DNA of 64,000 nucleotides, taken from positions 3,149,501 through 3,213,500 of the forward strand of contig NZ_CP089211.1 in the NCBI RefSeq assembly GCF_021183825.1, in the 5' to 3' direction. Both the position numbers and the translations under genes were made by a program. Of this stretch, positions 47,428 to 55,807 are shown piece by piece; position 1 is the first letter of the stretch; each line of letters begins with the position of its first letter. The notes under the pieces are model-generated. The model ran no database searches. It was not told the origin of the DNA and saw nothing but the letters and a program-made list of their open reading frames with translations. Source of the DNA: Sinomicrobium kalidii. GTDB lineage: Bacteria > Bacteroidota > Bacteroidia > Flavobacteriales > Flavobacteriaceae.

Positions 47428-48063
47428 ATGGATTTGAGCAAGATAAATGACTATTTGAAAGACAAGTCCCCGAAGGAGATCGTGGAATGGGCCATAGAAA
47501 CGGCCAACCGTCCTGTTGTAACCACAAATTTCAGACCTTACGAAGCTGCAATTTTACATGCTGCTACCAGGGTAAAGAACGATATTCCCGTGATCTGGTG
47601 TGATACCGGATATAATACTCCCCAGACGTACAGGCATGCAGAAAGGGTAATAGACAATCTGGATCTCAATATTCATTTGTATGTGCCGCAGCAAACCGCT
47701 GCACACCGTGATGTGGTTATGGGAATACCGGATATCGATTCACCACTCCACAAGGAATTTACGAAGCAGGTGAAACTGGAACCTTTCCAGAGAGCCATGA
47801 AAGAACACCAGCCGGACGTATGGTTCACCAACCTGCGAAAAGGGCAAACCGCATTCAGGGATTCCCTGGATATCGTTACCCTGGGCAGCGATGGTGTATT
47901 GAAAGTATCCCCGTTCTTTTACTGGTCTGATGAAGACCTGGACAAGTATCTCGAAGAAAATCAACTGGAGAACGAGTTCAGGTACTACGATCCCACCAAG
48001 GTGCTGGAAAACAGGGAGTGTGGCCTTCATGTGCCTGCCCAAAAACAAACAGTCTCTTCCTGA
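47428..48063 (+). CDS. cysH: Phosphoadenosine phosphosulfate reductase (CysH family)
   Basis: A 211-residue reductase that converts activated sulfate to sulfite with thioredoxin. The catalytic cysteine is C198 in the NRECGLH motif. There are no CC and CxxC pairs, so it lacks the iron-sulfur cluster of APS reductases and should use PAPS. The nucleotide-binding core is TTNFRPYEAAILHAATRV, a variant PP-loop. The usual companions cysD and cysN do not follow: a terminator ends the operon after this gene. Confidence 0.9.
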   Translation: MDLSKINDYLKDKSPKEIVEWAIETANRPVVTTNFRPYEAAILHAATRVKNDIPVIWCDTGYNTPQTYRHAERVIDNLDLNIHLYVPQQTAAHRDVVMGIPDIDSPLHKEFTKQVKLEPFQRAMKEHQPDVWFTNLRKGQTAFRDSLDIVTLGSDGVLKVSPFFYWSDEDLDKYLEENQLENEFRYYDPTKVLENRECGLHVPAQKQTVSS

Positions 48064-48104
48064 TCTGAAATTCCGTAATAATTTAGTCTTTATATATACA
48101 TACG

Positions 48105-48136
48105 CCCGGTATTGTTTTTACAGTACCGGGTTTTTT
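48105..48136 (+). terminator. Terminator after cysH
   Basis: CCCGGTA at 48105-48111 pairs with TACCGGG at 48124-48130, followed by TTTTTTG. Confidence 0.8.
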
Positions 48137-48192
48137 GTGTTTTGATGTCAATAGGAAACTAACCCCGTTCATAACATAGAGGAAAAATACGG

Positions 48193-48200
48193 TATTTTTG
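48193..48200 (+). promoter_or_regulatory. Promoter -7 element of the GH20-like gene
   Basis: TATTTTTG matches TAnnTTTG and lies 37 bases before the ATG at 48238. Confidence 0.45.
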
Positions 48201-48237
48201 ATGTATCAGCATATATTACAACCAAAATACCACAACC

Positions 48238-49362
48238 ATGAGAAAAGTATTTTTAATGTTTTGCTGCCTTTTTGTACTTCAGGCAGTATTTCCACAGCAA
48301 AACCCGGACAGTTTGTTGCCCGTAAGAGGGTTGGCCATAGCCGCACCGTATCCGGACGGGGTAGACAGGTTTGTCCGTTTTATCGATGAAGAACTCGCCC
48401 CCCGTAAGGTAAATACCCTGATCCTTAGGGTGGATTACAATTATCAGTATACCTCCCACCCGGAACTTGCGGAAGACAATGCCCTTTCTGAAGCAGATGT
48501 AAAAAATATTGTAGCTGTCTGTAAACAACATAACATCAGTATCATTCCCCAGATCAATCTTTTGGGGCACCAGTCATGGGCAGGTTCGCTGGGGAAGTTG
48601 CTGCAGGTATATCCCGAATTTGACGAGACCCCGCACGTAAAGATGCCCGAAGACTACAAATGGCCCAATGAAGACGGATTGTATTGTAAAAGCTACTGCC
48701 CGCTGCATCCCGAAGTGCATAAGGTGGTTTTTGCGTTGGTGGATGAGATCACCCGGGTGTTTGAAGCCGATGCGTTCCACGCCGGTATGGATGAGGTCTT
48801 TTATATAGGTGACGAAAAATGTCCAAGATGCGGCGGAAGGGACAAGGCCGAACTCTATGCCGGAGAAGTAACCCGGATAAGGGACCATCTCGCCGAAACG
48901 GGCAAAAGGCTCTGGATGTGGGGCGACCGCCTTATCGACGGGAAAACAACCGGTATAGGCATGTGGGAAGCCAGTATGAACAATACCCACGGGGCAGTGG
49001 ATCTTATTCCGAAAGACGTGATGATCTGTGACTGGCACTACGAACGTGCAGACCCGACCGCTGTGTATTTTGCCATGAAAGGGTTTGATGTAGTGACCTG
49101 TCCGTGGCGCAGGGAGGAAGTGGCTGTAAAGCAACTGTCGCAAATGCTGGATTACCGTGCCCATTCAACATCTGAAATGAAAAGCAGGTTCCGGGGAATG
49201 GTACATACCATATGGACCGGTGCCGATAATTTTCTGGACCTGTATTACGGAAAAAAGGAGAATAAGGACGAACAGGGAGACCAGGCGGACTGTTTTAAAG
49301 TACTGTTTGACGAGATCAATAAACTGGGCTCCCCCGGCTCCGCTCGGGGACCAAAATCGTAA
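48238..49362 (+). CDS. Exported GH20-like beta-N-acetylhexosaminidase-type hydrolase
   Basis: A 374-residue protein with a signal peptide (residues 1-20, ending VFPQQ) and a single TIM-barrel domain. H181-A-G-M-D185-E186 matches the HxGxDE active-site motif of glycoside hydrolase family 20, where the Asp-Glu pair performs substrate-assisted catalysis. The N-terminal GH20b domain is missing, so it is a catalytic domain only. It may act on N-acetylglucosaminides from peptidoglycan or host/algal glycans. It is a lone gene, convergent with the next one (3 bases between stops). Confidence 0.75.
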   Translation: MRKVFLMFCCLFVLQAVFPQQNPDSLLPVRGLAIAAPYPDGVDRFVRFIDEELAPRKVNTLILRVDYNYQYTSHPELAEDNALSEADVKNIVAVCKQHNISIIPQINLLGHQSWAGSLGKLLQVYPEFDETPHVKMPEDYKWPNEDGLYCKSYCPLHPEVHKVVFALVDEITRVFEADAFHAGMDEVFYIGDEKCPRCGGRDKAELYAGEVTRIRDHLAETGKRLWMWGDRLIDGKTTGIGMWEASMNNTHGAVDLIPKDVMICDWHYERADPTAVYFAMKGFDVVTCPWRREEVAVKQLSQMLDYRAHSTSEMKSRFRGMVHTIWTGADNFLDLYYGKKENKDEQGDQADCFKVLFDEINKLGSPGSARGPKS

Positions 49363-49365
49363 TTC

Positions 49366-49791
49366 CTACAGGTCGTCTATAAAAGTCGGAAAGCTGTCCG
49401 ATTTGGACTTGAGTATTTTTTTGATAAAATCACGCCCTGTTTCGTTCCTGGCATCGACCTTAACATGATAATCGTCCTTGTAAATGATGTACAGGTTGGT
49501 ATTGACCTTGTGAATGGACAATTTGTAATACGGGATCACCAGGGCATATTTGTCCAGTATGGCCGTGAATCTCAGAATGATTCCCTGGGGTCTTAGTTCT
49601 ATGATACACGTACTGTCGGTCTGGTTTAAGATCAGCAGGTTGTGTAACTGTACGGAAGAAGATACAATGTCCATTTTCGGGGAATGGACCCCTCCTATTT
49701 TTACCCGGTCGGCAATGGTATAGGGTTTACCCACCGCAGATTCGATCTTTTTCTTGTTTTGGGTGTCGTTACAGGAAGCGTACAGAAGCAT
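49366..49791 (-). CDS. Unknown protein, possible lipoprotein with a damaged signal start
   Basis: A 141-residue protein of unknown family, mostly beta-strand pattern (QLHNLLILN, IIELRPQGIILRFTAIL, YYKLSIHKVNTNLYIIYKDDYHVKV). The first ATG gives MLLYASCNDTQNKK, where the Cys looks like a lipidation site but the signal peptide is too short. In-frame codons immediately upstream encode KKSIFITKIH, which would complete a lipoprotein signal, yet no ATG, GTG or TTG precedes them before a stop. Either an unusual start codon is used or the signal has been lost. Confidence 0.55.
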   Translation of the reverse strand: MLLYASCNDTQNKKKIESAVGKPYTIADRVKIGGVHSPKMDIVSSSVQLHNLLILNQTDSTCIIELRPQGIILRFTAILDKYALVIPYYKLSIHKVNTNLYIIYKDDYHVKVDARNETGRDFIKKILKSKSDSFPTFIDDL

Positions 49792-49833
49792 GTGGATTTT
49801 TGTTATAAAGATACTCTTTTTTTAGATACGGGA

Positions 49834-49966
49834 TATGAGATTTCAGATGTGAGATTGCGACAATAAGGCAAACGATGGCCGGAAACCGGACAATTATTTT
49901 CTGGTATTTAATACCGTAGTCACTTAAACCCGAAAGCAAATCTAAAATCTGACATTTAAAATCTAA
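49834..49966. repeat. Inverted pair of heptad arrays upstream of argS
   Basis: Left arm: TATGAGA, TTTCAGA, TGTGAGA (49834-49854). Right arm: AATCTAA, AATCTGA, CATTTAA, AATCTAA (49939-49966), whose reverse complement reads TTAGATT, TTAAATG, TCAGATT, TTAGATT. About 84 bases lie between the arms, with small dyads (CCGG...CCGG, GGTAT...ATACC). The right arm runs up to the argS promoter. Confidence 0.55.
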
Positions 49967-49974
49967 AGTCTTTT

Positions 49975-49982
49975 TATCTTTG
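49975..49982 (+). promoter_or_regulatory. Promoter -7 element of argS
   Basis: TATCTTTG matches TAnnTTTG, 23 bases before the ATG at 50006. The palindrome CCTGTACAGG (49987-49996) falls near the expected transcript start. Confidence 0.55.
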
Positions 49983-50005
49983 CAGGCCTGTACAGGACAA
50001 AAAAT

Positions 50006-51793
50006 ATGCAGATGGACATACAAGAACTTATCATTACCAGGGTAAAAGAAGCTGTAAAGCAATTATTTGATGTCGAGCTCGAAACGGTGGAACTTCAGCC
50101 AACCCGCAAGGATTTTGAAGGCGATGTCACCGTAGTGGTGTTTCCCATGCTCCGTTTGCTCCGGGGGAATCCACAGGCTATCGGGGAAAAATTGGGTGCC
50201 TTTTTGGAGGAAAATGTAAAAGAAGTAGCCCGTTTTAACGTGGTTAAGGGTTTTCTGAACCTGGTGATCGGTGATAATTATTACCTGGATTTTTTCAACG
50301 CGATAAAAGAACAGGAAAATTACGGATATGTAACTCCCGATCCGGACGGTAAGGCGGTCCTGGTGGAATATTCTTCGCCCAATACCAATAAACCGTTGCA
50401 TCTGGGACATATACGAAACAACCTCCTCGGGTATTCGGTGGCCGAAATACTGAAGGCTTCAGGGAAAAAAGTGTACAAGACCCAGATTATTAACGACAGG
50501 GGTATCCATATCTGCAAGTCCATGCTGGCCTGGAAAAAATTCGGTAACGGGGAAACTCCGGAGTCTACCGGGTTAAAGGGAGACAAGCTGGTGGGCAATT
50601 ATTATGTGACTTTTGACAAGGCCTATAAGAAGGAGATCGGGGAACTGGTGGCCGGAGGAATGCCGAAGGATGAAGCTGAGAAAAAAGCCCCGTTACTCCT
50701 GGAAGCCCAGGAAATGTTGCGAAAATGGGAAGCCGGGGACGAAGAGACCGTAAACCTCTGGACAACCATGAACCAGTGGGTGTACGACGGTTTTGACATC
50801 ACCTATAAGAACCTCGGGGTTGATTTTGATTCCTATTATTACGAAAGCGATACCTATCTCCTCGGAAAAGATGTGGTGGAAGACGGGCTGGAACGCGGTG
50901 TGTTTTACCGGAAAGAAGACGGCAGTGTGTGGATAGACCTCACTGATGAAGGCCTGGATGAAAAGATCGTTTTGCGTGCCGACGGTACCGCCGTATATAT
51001 GACGCAAGACATCGGTACTGCCATTCAGCGGGTCAAGGACCATCCGGACATAGGCGGTATGGTGTATACCGTGGGCAATGAGCAGGACTATCATTTCAGG
51101 GTATTGTTCCTCATCCTGCAAAAACTCGGTTTTGACTGGGCCAAAAGCCTGTACCACCTCAGCTATGGTATGGTAGACCTGCCCGGCGGAAAGATGAAAA
51201 GCCGGGAAGGTACGGTGGTGGATGCAGACGACCTTGTTGTGGAAATGGCGCAAACTGCCGGAGAGATCTCCAGGGAACTCGGCAAACTGGACGGGTATTC
51301 GGAAGAAGAAAAAGAGGAACTGTATACCATTATAGGTCTCGGGGCCCTGAAATATTACATTCTGAAGGTTGACCCCAGAAAACGGATATTGTTCAACCCG
51401 GAGGAGTCGGTTGATTTTGCCGGGAATACAGGGCCTTTTATTCAGTATACCTACGCCCGTATCCGGTCTATTATGCGAAAGGCCGAAGGCGTGGATTATA
51501 CAAAAAACATTGACGGGCTCTCTTTGCATGAAAAGGAAAAAGAGTTGTTAAAACAACTGGAAATGTTCCCGGAGATTGTGCGTAATGCGGCAGAAAATTA
51601 CAGCCCGGCGGTGATTGCCAATTATACTTACGATCTTGTAAAGGAATTTAACTCTTTCTATCAGAACGTATCCATCCTCGGGGCGGAGGATGATATCCGC
51701 AAGGTGTTCCGGGTACAGCTTTCGCAGAAAGTGGGGGAAGTTATTGCCTCCGGCCTGCGCCTGCTGGGGATTGATGTTCCGGAGCGGATGTAG
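50006..51793 (+). CDS. argS: Arginyl-tRNA synthetase
   Basis: A 595-residue class I aminoacyl-tRNA synthetase charging tRNA-Arg. The HIGH-type motif is HLGHIRNN (about residues 131-138) and a KMSKS-like KMKSREGTVV occurs near residue 396. The N-terminal Add1 domain and the C-terminal anticodon-binding helical domain (FVEF-type region NYSPAVIANYTYDLVKEFN) are complete. Two in-frame ATGs (50006, 50012) are possible starts. It is monocistronic. Confidence 0.97.
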   Translation: MQMDIQELIITRVKEAVKQLFDVELETVELQPTRKDFEGDVTVVVFPMLRLLRGNPQAIGEKLGAFLEENVKEVARFNVVKGFLNLVIGDNYYLDFFNAIKEQENYGYVTPDPDGKAVLVEYSSPNTNKPLHLGHIRNNLLGYSVAEILKASGKKVYKTQIINDRGIHICKSMLAWKKFGNGETPESTGLKGDKLVGNYYVTFDKAYKKEIGELVAGGMPKDEAEKKAPLLLEAQEMLRKWEAGDEETVNLWTTMNQWVYDGFDITYKNLGVDFDSYYYESDTYLLGKDVVEDGLERGVFYRKEDGSVWIDLTDEGLDEKIVLRADGTAVYMTQDIGTAIQRVKDHPDIGGMVYTVGNEQDYHFRVLFLILQKLGFDWAKSLYHLSYGMVDLPGGKMKSREGTVVDADDLVVEMAQTAGEISRELGKLDGYSEEEKEELYTIIGLGALKYYILKVDPRKRILFNPEESVDFAGNTGPFIQYTYARIRSIMRKAEGVDYTKNIDGLSLHEKEKELLKQLEMFPEIVRNAAENYSPAVIANYTYDLVKEFNSFYQNVSILGAEDDIRKVFRVQLSQKVGEVIASGLRLLGIDVPERM

Positions 51794-51832
51794 TAGGAAA
51801 GCTAATGTGCCAATGTGATGATGAGTAAATGA

Positions 51833-51883
51833 GTTTTGGAGTTTGTTAGTTGATTAATAACACATACTCCAGAACTCCAAAAC
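51833..51883. repeat. Inverted repeat after argS
   Basis: GTTTTGGAGTT at 51833-51843 pairs perfectly with AACTCCAAAAC at 51873-51883 across a 29-base loop. No T-run follows directly on the plus strand. It resembles the inverted arrays at 36966-37038 and 49834-49966. Confidence 0.5.
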
Positions 51884-51895
51884 CAAACACAAAAA

Positions 51896-51922
51896 AACCG
51901 CCTCACTTAAAGCAAGGCGGTT
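51896..51922 (-). terminator. Terminator after the DUF6607 gene
   Basis: AACCGCCT at 51896-51903 pairs with AGGCGGTT at 51915-51922. On the minus strand the hairpin is followed by TTTTTTTG. Confidence 0.75.
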
Positions 51923-51958
51923 CATAGTTAACCATAGATGAAAACTAATCCCGATTAA

Positions 51959-52858
51959 TTATCGGGGAGCAATAAAGGGCACTATTGCATCTTTTATATC
52001 ACTTGCAGAAGCATTGTTGTCCAGGTTGAACAACACTTCATAAAGTCGCTTGTCGTTTACTTTGGATTGTAGTCTGAGGTCGGTGTGCTTCCGGAAAATC
52101 CCGTCCCATTCGTCACGGACACGGGCCCAGTAATCCTGGTTTTCTTTCCACCATTCCTTCGCTACATCGCATTTGGAATCTTCCACTTTTCTGTAATAGT
52201 TAAGGCCTTTTTCCCGGGCCAGTACGGTATCACCCTCATCATTGCGTATCACCTTGTCGTTGTCCTGTTCGTGCAGCCAGCCGTAATCGGTAATCTCGTG
52301 CCGGTTGGTGCGCCTTGTGACGTTATAATCGTTACGCTTGGTATATTCCCGTCGCGGCAGGGGGGCGTCGGTGGTGTTTTCCCAGTAGTGCTTTCCGTCT
52401 ACATGCACCCAGGTTGCCGAACCTTCATACCGCGGACTGTCATCAACCTGGTAAACTTTCTGGGTCCATTGTCCTTTTACGTCTTCCGGATTCAGCTTGT
52501 TGTAGTGCCATTCGTTGTCTTTATAGAAAGTGTAGAGGTCGGTGTTTTCGTATAACCAGTCCTGCCGCCAGTGCTTGATAATCATGGTGTCCCTTACGAT
52601 AAGAAGATGTTGCAGGGCGATCTTGTTGTCAGTTTCCTCTACCGGGGCCACCCATTCCAGGGCACTTGCAGTATAGCGGTCGTGAAATTCATAGTCCTTG
52701 TCGGGGGCAAAGGTCTCGGCAAAATTAAAGGTCACTTCATAACAACCACACATATCCTTAATGGCCTCTATGTCTTTTTCCTTATCGGCCTGTGCATATC
52801 CGGCCGTAGTAATTCCGAGTGCCAACAGTGCCTTAAACAAAACGGAGTTCTTCATCAT
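51959..52858 (-). CDS. DUF6607 family exported protein
   Basis: A 299-residue protein with a signal peptide (about residues 1-22, ending AGYAQ). The N-terminal motif IKDMCGCYEVTFNFAETF holds two cysteines, and the body is rich in Trp, Tyr, Asp and basic residues. I recognise the DUF6607 pattern but no biochemical function is established. The gene is divergent from the haem uptake operon. The two predicted -7 elements flank one shared dyad, so a link to iron or haem metabolism is plausible. Confidence 0.75.
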   Translation of the reverse strand: MMKNSVLFKALLALGITTAGYAQADKEKDIEAIKDMCGCYEVTFNFAETFAPDKDYEFHDRYTASALEWVAPVEETDNKIALQHLLIVRDTMIIKHWRQDWLYENTDLYTFYKDNEWHYNKLNPEDVKGQWTQKVYQVDDSPRYEGSATWVHVDGKHYWENTTDAPLPRREYTKRNDYNVTRRTNRHEITDYGWLHEQDNDKVIRNDEGDTVLAREKGLNYYRKVEDSKCDVAKEWWKENQDYWARVRDEWDGIFRKHTDLRLQSKVNDKRLYEVLFNLDNNASASDIKDAIVPFIAPR

Positions 52859-52911
52859 ATTTTACGGTTTAGTTAAAAGTTTTACTGCAGCTTAAACAGG
52901 TAAGCCGTGGA

Positions 52912-52919
52912 CAAATTTA
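52912..52919 (-). promoter_or_regulatory. Promoter -7 element of the DUF6607 gene
   Basis: The minus strand reads TAAATTTG, matching TAnnTTTG, 54 bases before the ATG at 52858. Confidence 0.4.
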
Positions 52920-52927
52920 ATAAATTA

Positions 52928-52950
52928 ATTTAGATTGAATAAAAATAAAT
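52928..52950. promoter_or_regulatory. AT-rich dyad between hmuR and DUF6607 promoters, possible Fur site
   Basis: ATTTAGATT at the left end and AAATAAAT at the right end form an imperfect dyad (ATTTA...TAAAT) lying between the two divergent -7 elements. The position suits an operator for an iron-responsive repressor acting on both genes. The match to Fur sites is by general form only. Confidence 0.35.
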
Positions 52951-52952
52951 CA

Positions 52953-52960
52953 TATATTTG
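52953..52960 (+). promoter_or_regulatory. Promoter -7 element of hmuR-hmuY
   Basis: TATATTTG matches TAnnTTTG, 17 bases before the ATG at 52978. It lies downstream of the alternative GTG/TTG starts and so supports that ATG. Confidence 0.55.
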
Positions 52961-52977
52961 CCTCAAAGTTATTGAGA

Positions 52978-55050
52978 ATGGTTCTAAATAGAAAAGCTTT
53001 AGTGATAACTTTTATGATGACCGCCACAATTTTTGCGCAACAAAAGGAAAAGGATACGCTAACGACACAGGAATTAGAGGAAGTGGTTGTCAGTGCTACG
53101 AGAAATCTGAGGCAATTGTCATCCGTTCCCCTTCCCGCACAGTTAATATCCAGGGAGCAGATACAAAATTCAGGGTCGTTGCGGTTATCCGATATACTGG
53201 AAGAACAGACCGGGCTTATAACCGTTCCTGATTTTGGAGGTGTAGAAGGCATTCAGATACAGGGATTGGATGCGGCCTATACATTGATATTAATAGACGG
53301 TGTGCCATTGATAGGCAGGAGCGCGGGTACTTTGGACCTTAATCGTATTACAGTGGCCAACATAAAACAAATAGAGATCGTAAAAGGGCCGTCGTCCAGT
53401 CTCTTTGGGTCGGAAGCCATGGGAGGAGTGATCAATATCATTACTGAAAAACCTGTGTCCAATACCATAAAAGGGGAACTTAGCTATCGTTATGGAACCT
53501 TTGATACACACGATGTTTCTTCCTCTGTGTCTTATGGAAAGTCTAAATACGGATTTTCGGCCTATACCAATCTTTATAAAAGTAACGGTTATGATCTCAC
53601 TCCCGGGGATATATACAATACCGTAGAGCCTTTTCAAAATATAACCTCGGGATTGCAGTTTCGGTACCGGCCGTCAGAGAAGTGGAATATGAATGTGTCT
53701 TCCCGCTTTTTTAATCAACAGATAAAAGCAAAAAGCGAAGTTTCGGAAGAACTGTTATCAGGAAAAGGGACAACTGATGAATGGAACCTGCATGCTATAA
53801 TAACACAAACCCCGGATGAGCACTGGAAGATGGAATACGAATTTTATACCACCAGGTTCAAAACCGAACAAAAGCTTTATACCACGACAAACAGCCTGTT
53901 TGAACGTAGTTATTATAATGAAAGTGTAATAAGGCCGGAGGTGAGGGTGCATTATAATGCGGGGAACAAAGGTACACTGACCGCGGGTGCCGGGGCAAGT
54001 TTTAATACGTTAGACCGTACTTATTTTAACGATAATGTAGATTTTAATGCCATATACGCCTATGCGCAATACGACTTCCGGCCGATAGAACGGTTGAATG
54101 TCATAGCAGGGGCAAGGTATGATGCACATAACATATACGAATCGGCTTTTAGCCCGAAACTTTCGGCTAAATATGACATATCCGAGGCAATTAGTATCAA
54201 GGGTTCCGCCGGATTCGGATTTAAAGTGCCCGACCTTCGCCAGTTGTACTTCGATTTTGAGAATTCTGCGGTAGGATATATTGTATTGGGATATAACGTG
54301 GCCTATGACCGCTTACAGGAACTGGATAAACAGGGACGGCTGCGGAACTATACCATGGATACGGAGATTTATAGCAAAGACCTTAAAACCGAAAACTCCG
54401 TTGGCTATAACCTTGGGGTTACCGCCAGGTATGACAAACTGAAAACTGAAGTCAATTTTTTTTATAATTCCATTGAAAACCTTATAGATACCAGGGCGGT
54501 GGCACAATTGAAAAACGGACAAAATGTTTTTAGTTACTACAATGTGGGAAAGGTGTATACCTACGGTGCAGAAATAAATGCCACTTATCAGCTTACTGAA
54601 AATCTGAAACTTCTTACGGGATACCAACTGCTATTTGCCAAGGATAGAGATGTAGAGAGACAATTTGATAACGAAGGCTATTTTGCACGGGATGCCGAGA
54701 ATAAGACCTTCCGGCTAAAAAAGAGTGATTACTTCGGCCTGTATAACCGTTCCAGGCATACGGCTAATGCCAAGGTGTTTTATATCATACCCCATTGGAA
54801 GGCCTCGGCAAATCTAAGAGCTGTTTACCGGAGTAAATTCGGATTGTTTGACAGTAATGATAATCAGATATTGGACACATACGACGATTTTGTGGATGGT
54901 TATGTACAGTTGCACGCTTCTTTTACAAAGGATATTTACAAAAACGTAAAAGTGCAATTTGGTATAGACAATATTCTGGATCGTACAGATACAAATATTA
55001 GCAATCTTCCCGGGCGGATCGTTTACGGGAGGGTACAGTTTCAATTTTAA
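52978..55050 (+). CDS. hmuR: HmuR-type TonB-dependent haem receptor
   Basis: A 690-residue outer membrane receptor. After a signal peptide (ending TIFAQ) follow the TonB box LEEVVVSATR and a plug with IQIQGLDAAYTLILIDGVPL and EIVKGPSSSLFGSEAMGGVINII. The 22-strand barrel ends VQFQF. The segment GFKVPDLRQLYFDFENSAVGY resembles the ligand region of HmuR-like receptors. Paired with an HmuY-type lipoprotein 17 bases downstream, it should import haem. The start is the ATG at 52978; a TTG two codons upstream would also fit. Confidence 0.85.
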   Translation: MVLNRKALVITFMMTATIFAQQKEKDTLTTQELEEVVVSATRNLRQLSSVPLPAQLISREQIQNSGSLRLSDILEEQTGLITVPDFGGVEGIQIQGLDAAYTLILIDGVPLIGRSAGTLDLNRITVANIKQIEIVKGPSSSLFGSEAMGGVINIITEKPVSNTIKGELSYRYGTFDTHDVSSSVSYGKSKYGFSAYTNLYKSNGYDLTPGDIYNTVEPFQNITSGLQFRYRPSEKWNMNVSSRFFNQQIKAKSEVSEELLSGKGTTDEWNLHAIITQTPDEHWKMEYEFYTTRFKTEQKLYTTTNSLFERSYYNESVIRPEVRVHYNAGNKGTLTAGAGASFNTLDRTYFNDNVDFNAIYAYAQYDFRPIERLNVIAGARYDAHNIYESAFSPKLSAKYDISEAISIKGSAGFGFKVPDLRQLYFDFENSAVGYIVLGYNVAYDRLQELDKQGRLRNYTMDTEIYSKDLKTENSVGYNLGVTARYDKLKTEVNFFYNSIENLIDTRAVAQLKNGQNVFSYYNVGKVYTYGAEINATYQLTENLKLLTGYQLLFAKDRDVERQFDNEGYFARDAENKTFRLKKSDYFGLYNRSRHTANAKVFYIIPHWKASANLRAVYRSKFGLFDSNDNQILDTYDDFVDGYVQLHASFTKDIYKNVKVQFGIDNILDRTDTNISNLPGRIVYGRVQFQF

Positions 55051-55067
55051 TTTTAAACACGGATGAT

Positions 55068-55703
55068 ATGAAGTTTACACACAAGAATTTTTTGATCGCT
55101 TTGTTTTCTGTGGCGTTTCTCACGTCCTGTAGCAGTGATGACGACAGCCCCAACGAAGAACCGGAACCGTTGGAGGTAGAGACCGTAGAAAATTTGTATG
55201 CCCCTTCAGAAGGAGAACAGGGGCAGGAGGCAGGATCGTTTACAAAATTCAGCTTTTCTACCGGGACAGAGGTGGAAGGAGATAACTGGGATATTGCCTT
55301 CAGAGGAACCACCATTATCGTAAACGGCGGTACTGATACCGGAGATGAAGATGAACCGGAGCGCACCGGTAATGCGGCCATAGCACTGATAACAGGTATT
55401 TTTGACGAGATTACCGAAGCCCCGGAAGATTCCGGCTTTGCACAAGACGGTGCTGAGGGATATGCCTTGCCCAAAGATATAAGCCCAAGTCAAGGGTGGT
55501 ATAGCTATAATATGGAAACACATATTATATCCCCGGTTGCCGGAAAAGTATTGGTGATAAGGACCCATGATGACAAATATGTCAAGATGGAGATCTTAAG
55601 CTATTATAAAGATGCCCCGGCTAATCCTGATCAAACCAGTGAATTCAGATATTATACCTTTAACTATATATATCAACCGGACGGTAGTAAAAGTTTTGAA
55701 TGA
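55068..55703 (+). CDS. hmuY: HmuY-family haem-binding lipoprotein
   Basis: A 211-residue lipoprotein with lipobox FLTSC at about residue 21 and an acidic linker (SSDDDSPNEEPEP). The HmuY domain has DNWDIAFRGTTIIVNGG, YVKMEILSYYKDAP and the C-terminal FNYIYQPDGSKSF. HmuY proteins capture haem at the cell surface, often from host haemoproteins, and pass it to the TonB receptor encoded just upstream. The residues that bind haem iron cannot be assigned with certainty. A terminator follows. Confidence 0.88.
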   Translation: MKFTHKNFLIALFSVAFLTSCSSDDDSPNEEPEPLEVETVENLYAPSEGEQGQEAGSFTKFSFSTGTEVEGDNWDIAFRGTTIIVNGGTDTGDEDEPERTGNAAIALITGIFDEITEAPEDSGFAQDGAEGYALPKDISPSQGWYSYNMETHIISPVAGKVLVIRTHDDKYVKMEILSYYKDAPANPDQTSEFRYYTFNYIYQPDGSKSFE

Positions 55704-55763
55704 TGGTGTTCAATTATTTTGAAGTTAGTTTAGTTTTTAAGTTTTTTATTTTTTAGTTGCAGT

Positions 55764-55797
55764 AACCCCGGTGGCTGTAATAGTTGCCGGGGTTTTG
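55764..55797 (+). terminator. Terminator after hmuY
   Basis: AACCCCGG at 55764-55771 pairs with CCGGGGTT at 55787-55794, followed by TTG. It separates the haem operon from the IS remnant and RHS genes. Confidence 0.7.
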
Positions 55798-55807
55798 TAG
55801 TTAAAAG

